Below are positions 14,156 through 17,439 of a stretch of 17,439 bases of DNA, piece by piece; the first letter of the stretch is position 1; each line of letters starts with the position of its first letter. The stretch is from an uncultured Erysipelotrichaceae bacterium (lineage in GTDB: Bacteria; Bacillota_I; Bacilli_A; Erysipelotrichales; Erysipelotrichaceae). A program made the position numbers and the translations under genes. Under the pieces are notes generated by a model. The model did not search any database, was not told where the DNA came from, and worked only from the letters and a program-made list of their open reading frames with translations. The stretch spans positions 1-17,439 of the forward strand of contig CADCPE010000207.1 of NCBI GenBank assembly GCA_902803275.1, read 5' to 3'.

Positions 14156-15790
14156 ATGACTATGAAGATGAAAAACGTACCGGTATATCCTTTTGCGCCA
14201 CAGAGTCCATTCGGGATAAATCTTTATTTCGCTGAAGGAAGTGATATCCCCTATGTATCGATAGAAGAGTGGAAAGATTTTTTTGCCATGTTTATGGCTA
14301 TCGGTGACTACGAAATAGAATTCAAACTGGAAAAAGAGAATGATAAAGTAACGCTTATCAGAACCTTCGGGGAAGGATTTGATATTCCTATGGTTTTCGA
14401 TTTTTCAAATAATACGATCAGCGTAATGGACTACAATATCTTTTTTCTTGAGAAAAAGAACGGTACACTGATCCATCTTCACAGTGCCGATGAAGGATAT
14501 GTCAAAATAGGTGAAAACAACAACGAGCTGGTCGGCGATGAGATAACATTTGATCTGCCTGCATATGATATCAAAATGGTCCGTGAGGAAGACGCATATT
14601 ACGCACCGTTTCAGACGATCGTTGATATCTTCTTTGGTGAGATGCCATATACTGCCGTTTATAACGGTGAAGGAGCCTTCTTTACCACCGGAGAAAACTT
14701 CTATGACGATGATGGAGAACTGACGGAATTCGGTAAACTCTTTTATTCAGTTGAACCAAAGCAGCGTCCTGAAGAACTGGGCAGATTCTCTTACAACGAA
14801 CTGCGTTTTGCCCTGGATCATTTCTATGGCTTGAAAGACATTCACGGGATCAGAAGTTTTGAAAGACTGTTCAACAATAACGGTTATGATCAGAATCTTT
14901 CCGGAACTGATCCGAAAATTGCCGATGCAACTCTTTATCAGACCATACATTACATCATCAACGATCAGCACAGCAGATATCTGAGCGCATCGCCTTACAG
15001 CGGATCAGATTATACAAAAAAACTGCGTGATGCTTTGGGCCAGGGACCGTGCAGAGCGGAAACTTTTGCCATGAAATCAAAACTTTCGGAAAAACGCAAG
15101 AAATACTACCCTGATGGTGTTCCGACTTATGAAGAGGTTGGAGATACGGCATTCATAACTTTTGATGATTTCAGCAAGCCAAGAAGGAACTACAGCGAAG
15201 AAGCTCCTACAGCGGAAGACAAAGATACTGTTGGAATCATGTGCTATGCGATGGCTCAGATATTAAGAGAAAACAGTCCGGTTAAAAATGTTGTTCTTGA
15301 TCTAAGTCTGAACCTGGGTGGAGCAGCTCCGGCAGCAGGGTTCGTGATCTCCTCGTTTTTAGGAGATGCATATCTCAGTGTCAGAGACAGTCTGACGGGA
15401 GCCTGCGGTACATATGCCTATAAATCAGATTCCAACTTTGACAGGGAGTTTGATGAAAAAGACACATTAGCCAACAAGGATCTTCGTCTGTTCTGCCTTA
15501 CTTCAAAAGTAAGCTTCTCATGCGGAAATCTTGTTCCATGTATCTTCAAGCAAGGAGGCGATATTGCCCTGATCGGTCATCGTACCGGAGGCGGTGCCTG
15601 CGGGGTCACACCTATTGCAACAGCAGACGGCAGTGTCTTCAAAACTTCCAGCAATATGCAACTGAGCTTCTTACGTAACGGCTCATTCTATGATGTTGAC
15701 CAGGGTGTAGATCCAGACTACTATATCCACGATCTAAGCTTCCTCTATGACAGAAAGGCTTTGGCAGAATATATCAACGGATTGAAGTAA
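14156..15790 (+). CDS. S41-like (C-terminal processing) peptidase, no signal peptide
   Basis: The C-terminal half of the 544-residue protein resembles the S41 serine-peptidase fold. It shows GDTAFITFDDFS, then VVLDLSLNLGGAAPAAG (the conserved D-x-R/L-x-N-x-GG strand), the serine segment S453-F-S455-C-G-N with S455 as the likely nucleophile, and IGHRTGGGACG. In CtpA/Tsp the last motif is GEKTFGKG with the catalytic lysine; the matching place here appears to be R476, so a Ser-Lys dyad is doubtful. The N-terminal 230 residues, rich in D, E and aromatic residues, are unfamiliar, and I see no PDZ domain. There is no signal peptide or membrane segment, so it would be cytosolic unless exported another way. 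GGAGG lies 9 nt before the ATG. A bidirectional terminator follows at 15927. Confidence 0.75.
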   Translation: MTMKMKNVPVYPFAPQSPFGINLYFAEGSDIPYVSIEEWKDFFAMFMAIGDYEIEFKLEKENDKVTLIRTFGEGFDIPMVFDFSNNTISVMDYNIFFLEKKNGTLIHLHSADEGYVKIGENNNELVGDEITFDLPAYDIKMVREEDAYYAPFQTIVDIFFGEMPYTAVYNGEGAFFTTGENFYDDDGELTEFGKLFYSVEPKQRPEELGRFSYNELRFALDHFYGLKDIHGIRSFERLFNNNGYDQNLSGTDPKIADATLYQTIHYIINDQHSRYLSASPYSGSDYTKKLRDALGQGPCRAETFAMKSKLSEKRKKYYPDGVPTYEEVGDTAFITFDDFSKPRRNYSEEAPTAEDKDTVGIMCYAMAQILRENSPVKNVVLDLSLNLGGAAPAAGFVISSFLGDAYLSVRDSLTGACGTYAYKSDSNFDREFDEKDTLANKDLRLFCLTSKVSFSCGNLVPCIFKQGGDIALIGHRTGGGACGVTPIATADGSVFKTSSNMQLSFLRNGSFYDVDQGVDPDYYIHDLSFLYDRKALAEYINGLK

Positions 15791-15879
15791 CAGGATCATT
15801 AGACGATTCATGTCATGATCTATCAAGGTTCAATACTGATTAAAGACAGTACAGATAGCATTTGCGTTGTGCATAAATG

Positions 15880-15904
15880 ATCGGTTTTGATGAGAAAAAC
15901 TGAT
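15880..15904 (+). other. Hairpin in the 3' region of the S41-like transcript
   Basis: ATCGGTTTT and AAAACTGAT form a 9-bp stem with one G-U pair and a 7-nt loop. No T-run follows, so it is not a terminator by itself. The rest of 15791-15926 shows no gene; a short repeat TGCGTTGT occurs at about 15863 and 15917. Confidence 0.35.
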
Positions 15905-15926
15905 AGAAATAGTATATGCGTTGTTT

Positions 15927-15952
15927 AAAAAACTCTCTATTGAGAGTTTTTT
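15927..15952. terminator. Bidirectional terminator between the S41-like and nucleosidase genes
   Basis: AAAAAACTCTC, a TATT loop and GAGAGTTTTTT form a perfect 11-bp hairpin with a T-run on both strands. It can end the S41-like transcript on the + strand and the nucleosidase transcript on the - strand, whose stop is about 50 nt away. Confidence 0.85.
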
Positions 15953-16002
15953 GTATGGGATATCTAATCAGATATTTGACACATTTTTGTGCATTCAGCC
16001 TG

Positions 16003-16797
16003 TTATCGTGTGCTCATGCGCTCAATCAAAGCTTTAACGATATTCGCACATCTTTGAGCTGCTTCTGCTTTGAAGGTATCAAAGTCGACTGCACCGGAAC
16101 CGTCAGGTTTATCGGATATCGCTCTGATGATTACAAACGGCGTATCGTTGAGATAGCACGATTGAGCTACGGCAGCACCTTCCATCTCACAGCACATGCC
16201 GCCGAAATCATTGACTATTCTTTCTTTCTGCTCTGCTGTTGAGATGAACTGATCTCCGGAACATACTCTTCCTTCATAGACATTTACACCCAGATCAAGT
16301 TTCTGAGATACTTCAATAACCTGAGCTCTTATATCTTCATCGGCAGGAAAAGCATAAAGGCCGGTATAAGGGATCTCGCCTTTTTGAAAGCCTATAGCTT
16401 CTACTGTGAAGTCATGCTGTACAGCGTCAGTGGATACGACGATATCGCCGATCTCCAGTCTGGAATCGAGCGAGCCGGCTACACCGGTGTTGATTATCTT
16501 TGTACAGCCAAAATCATTGATCAGCGTATGAGCACAGATTCCTGCATTTACCTTGCCCATTCCGCATTTGACGATCACGACTTTCTTATTTCCGATCGTT
16601 CCCTGACAGAACTCCATGGAAGCGATCGTGACAGTTCTGTCTATTCTAGTACTCTGTTTCAGAAAGGATATTTCTTCATCCATAGCTCCGATGATACCGA
16701 TTGTTTCTTTATCTTCGTTTGCTGCAGCTGCAGCACATCCGGCCATAACCAGGCCTGTAACCAGTGCAATAATTCCTATTCTGTTTTTTCTGATCAT
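16003..16797 (-). CDS. mtnN: MTA/SAH nucleosidase with a lipoprotein signal
   Basis: The enzyme family cleaves 5'-methylthioadenosine and S-adenosylhomocysteine to adenine and the thioribose products. Family marks are IGIIGAMDEE (catalytic acid E42, equal to E12 of the E. coli enzyme), GVAGSL, ISTAEQK, E204-M-E206-G (nucleoside-binding) and RAISD229 (catalytic aspartate). All key residues are present. Unusually, the N-terminus is a lipoprotein signal: RKNR, a hydrophobic run and lipobox M18-A-G-C21, then an alanine-rich linker before the enzyme starts at about residue 32. The protein should therefore be anchored outside the cell. The ATG at 16797 has GAGGAG 7 nt upstream; a longer frame to 16845 adds 16 residues that are not signal-like and is rejected. 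The length is 264 residues against about 230 for the cytosolic form. Confidence 0.93.
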   Translation of the reverse strand: MIRKNRIGIIALVTGLVMAGCAAAAANEDKETIGIIGAMDEEISFLKQSTRIDRTVTIASMEFCQGTIGNKKVVIVKCGMGKVNAGICAHTLINDFGCTKIINTGVAGSLDSRLEIGDIVVSTDAVQHDFTVEAIGFQKGEIPYTGLYAFPADEDIRAQVIEVSQKLDLGVNVYEGRVCSGDQFISTAEQKERIVNDFGGMCCEMEGAAVAQSCYLNDTPFVIIRAISDKPDGSGAVDFDTFKAEAAQRCANIVKALIERMSTR

Positions 16798-16824
16798 GAG
16801 AAATCTCCTCGCATTCTGATTACA

Positions 16825-16830
16825 ATTATA
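16825..16830 (-). promoter_or_regulatory. Putative -10 of the nucleosidase gene
   Basis: TATAAT on the - strand lies 27 bp before the ATG at 16797, leaving room for the GAGGAG ribosome binding site in the leader. I see no good -35. Confidence 0.5.
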
Positions 16831-16934
16831 TACATTAATGCACAAACATAATTGTTCATAATAGTTTATTATTCACTTTTTTAAAATAGAGTTGTTGCAA
16901 ATAATTGTTTGATGTTGGATGTTTTTATTATAAA

Positions 16935-17012
16935 GCAGCCGGCTGATTCACCCTGTGAAGGACTGATTTAGCAGCATATATGTTTTGCACTAAACATCTG
17001 TTCAAGGGCTGC
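16935..17012. other. Structured non-coding region with nested inverted repeats
   Basis: The block is bounded by GCAGCC (16935-16940) and GGCTGC (17007-17012), which can pair over 78 nt. Inside are TTCAC-CCT-GTGAA (16947-16959) and ATGTTT-TGCACT-AAACAT (16980-16997). The left end also forms the palindrome CAGCCGGCTG (16936-16945), and GCAGC recurs at 16971-16975, so alternative pairings exist. The arrangement resembles a multibranched RNA, but I cannot match it to a known riboswitch, and the strand is not settled. The rest of 16846-17167 shows no gene; a near-palindrome ATGTTTA-T-TAAACAT lies at 17134-17148. Confidence 0.35.
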
Positions 17013-17167
17013 GAATCATAGAAACAGAAAGATTTTCAAGTATAAAAAGATCAGAACAAATCTGAACAATATAGCATTTAGGAATTATCACTTTCTTCAA
17101 AACGATTTTAGCAGTCTATACACCATTAATGATATGTTTATTAAACATGATATTTTCTTGCTCACAG

Positions 17168-17317
17168 TTATGGCTCGTTAATATTATTATCAGGTATTGG
17201 CAAGTCTGAACTTCTACCGTTTATTTTCTCAGCCAGTTCTTCACTGAACTTGATCTCATCTTTCATATTGAATGTCTCTTTGTACGAAATATGATGCATT
17301 TGCAGCGGAAACGGCAT
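17168..17317 (-). CDS. Possible small protein, 49 residues
   Basis: A 49-codon frame begins at ATG 17317 with GAGG 5 nt upstream and reads MPFPLQMHHISYKETF at its start and NGRSSDLPIPDNNINEP at its end, with a hydrophilic helix between. It has no signal peptide or membrane segment. I do not recognise it. It could be a genuine small gene or the remnant of a larger one. A competing + strand frame from 17273 to the window end lacks a ribosome binding site. Confidence 0.35.
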   Translation of the reverse strand: MPFPLQMHHISYKETFNMKDEIKFSEELAEKINGRSSDLPIPDNNINEP

Positions 17318-17413
17318 TCATACCTCAGCTAAAAAAGAATGTGATTTTGCGAAAGGCGATTTTGCGAAGAGTATCATCTACTGTTTCTGCAATTATTCAG
17401 ATTTTTTGGCTTA

Positions 17414-17439
17414 TGCTATACTTTAAGAAGAACAATGCC
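17414..17439 (+). promoter_or_regulatory. Possible extended -10 promoter at the window end
   Basis: TGCTATACT at 17414-17422 fits an extended -10 element (TG-n-TATAAT) on the + strand, with no clear -35. An ATG follows at 17435, after AAGAAG, and may begin a gene beyond the window; only five bases of it are visible. Confidence 0.35.

Noticed and set aside
16798..16845. Longer start for the nucleosidase at 16845
   Set aside because: The added residues precede a complete lipoprotein signal, and GAGGAG lies just before ATG 16797.
16798..17012. SAM- or SAH-type riboswitch upstream of the nucleosidase
   Set aside because: I could not find the conserved cores of these riboswitch classes, and no terminator or sequestering hairpin sits near the ribosome site.
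17273..17439. Plus-strand open frame running off the window end
   Set aside because: It has no ribosome site, an atypical composition, and overlaps the better-supported - strand small frame and a promoter-like element.

Overview
The window (about 17.4 kb) reads as chromosomal DNA of a low-to-moderate-GC Gram-positive bacterium (Bacillota). The gene families (BspA/DUF285 surface repeats, DUF885 lipoprotein, an AAA-CYTH fusion beside pcrA) and the very compact gene packing suggest an Erysipelotrichia-like gut or oral firmicute; that placement is an inference from gene content. No transposase, phage gene, CRISPR array or plasmid function was seen.

Layout. (1) 1-1534, + strand: 3' end of a patatin-like phospholipase gene, overlapped by a lipoprotein with two thioredoxin-like domains. 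(2) 3017-1519, - strand: a two-gene RNA-modification unit, a SAM-dependent rRNA-type methyltransferase and an RluA-family pseudouridine synthase joined by a GTGA overlap. (3) 3055-6861, + strand: a Nudix hydrolase apparently cut short by an in-frame stop, an AAA ATPase-CYTH fusion, and the helicase pcrA, all coupled. (4) 7292-6858 (-) and 7327-9171 (+): a small unknown protein divergent from a DUF885 lipoprotein with a metallopeptidase-like motif. (5) 12438-9164, - strand: a four-gene surface operon, namely a membrane-anchored protein, two small secreted beta-rich proteins and a BspA-like protein with about 16 DUF285 repeats. The last three share one ~95-residue module, which makes this the best candidate for an undescribed system here. 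(6) 13636-12560, - strand: alanine racemase, then divergently tRNA-Val(TAC) and tRNA-Thr(TGT) with a strong promoter and terminator. (7) 14156-15790, +: an S41-like peptidase without a signal peptide. (8) 16797-16003, -: an MTA/SAH nucleosidase carrying a lipoprotein signal. (9) 16846-17439: mostly non-coding, with a structured inverted-repeat region, one possible 49-codon gene on the - strand, and a possible promoter at the window edge.

Genome organisation is very tight: three of four convergent pairs overlap tail to tail, and two divergent pairs have only 34 and 37 bp between start codons. Four unit-leading starts lacking a Shine-Dalgarno sequence each have a TATAAT-like hexamer ending exactly 6 nt before the start codon, suggesting leaderless transcripts. 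Functionally the window mixes housekeeping (tRNAs, alr, pcrA, RNA modification) with an unusually large exported set: three lipoproteins, one of them a nucleosidase normally found in the cytosol, and the surface operon.
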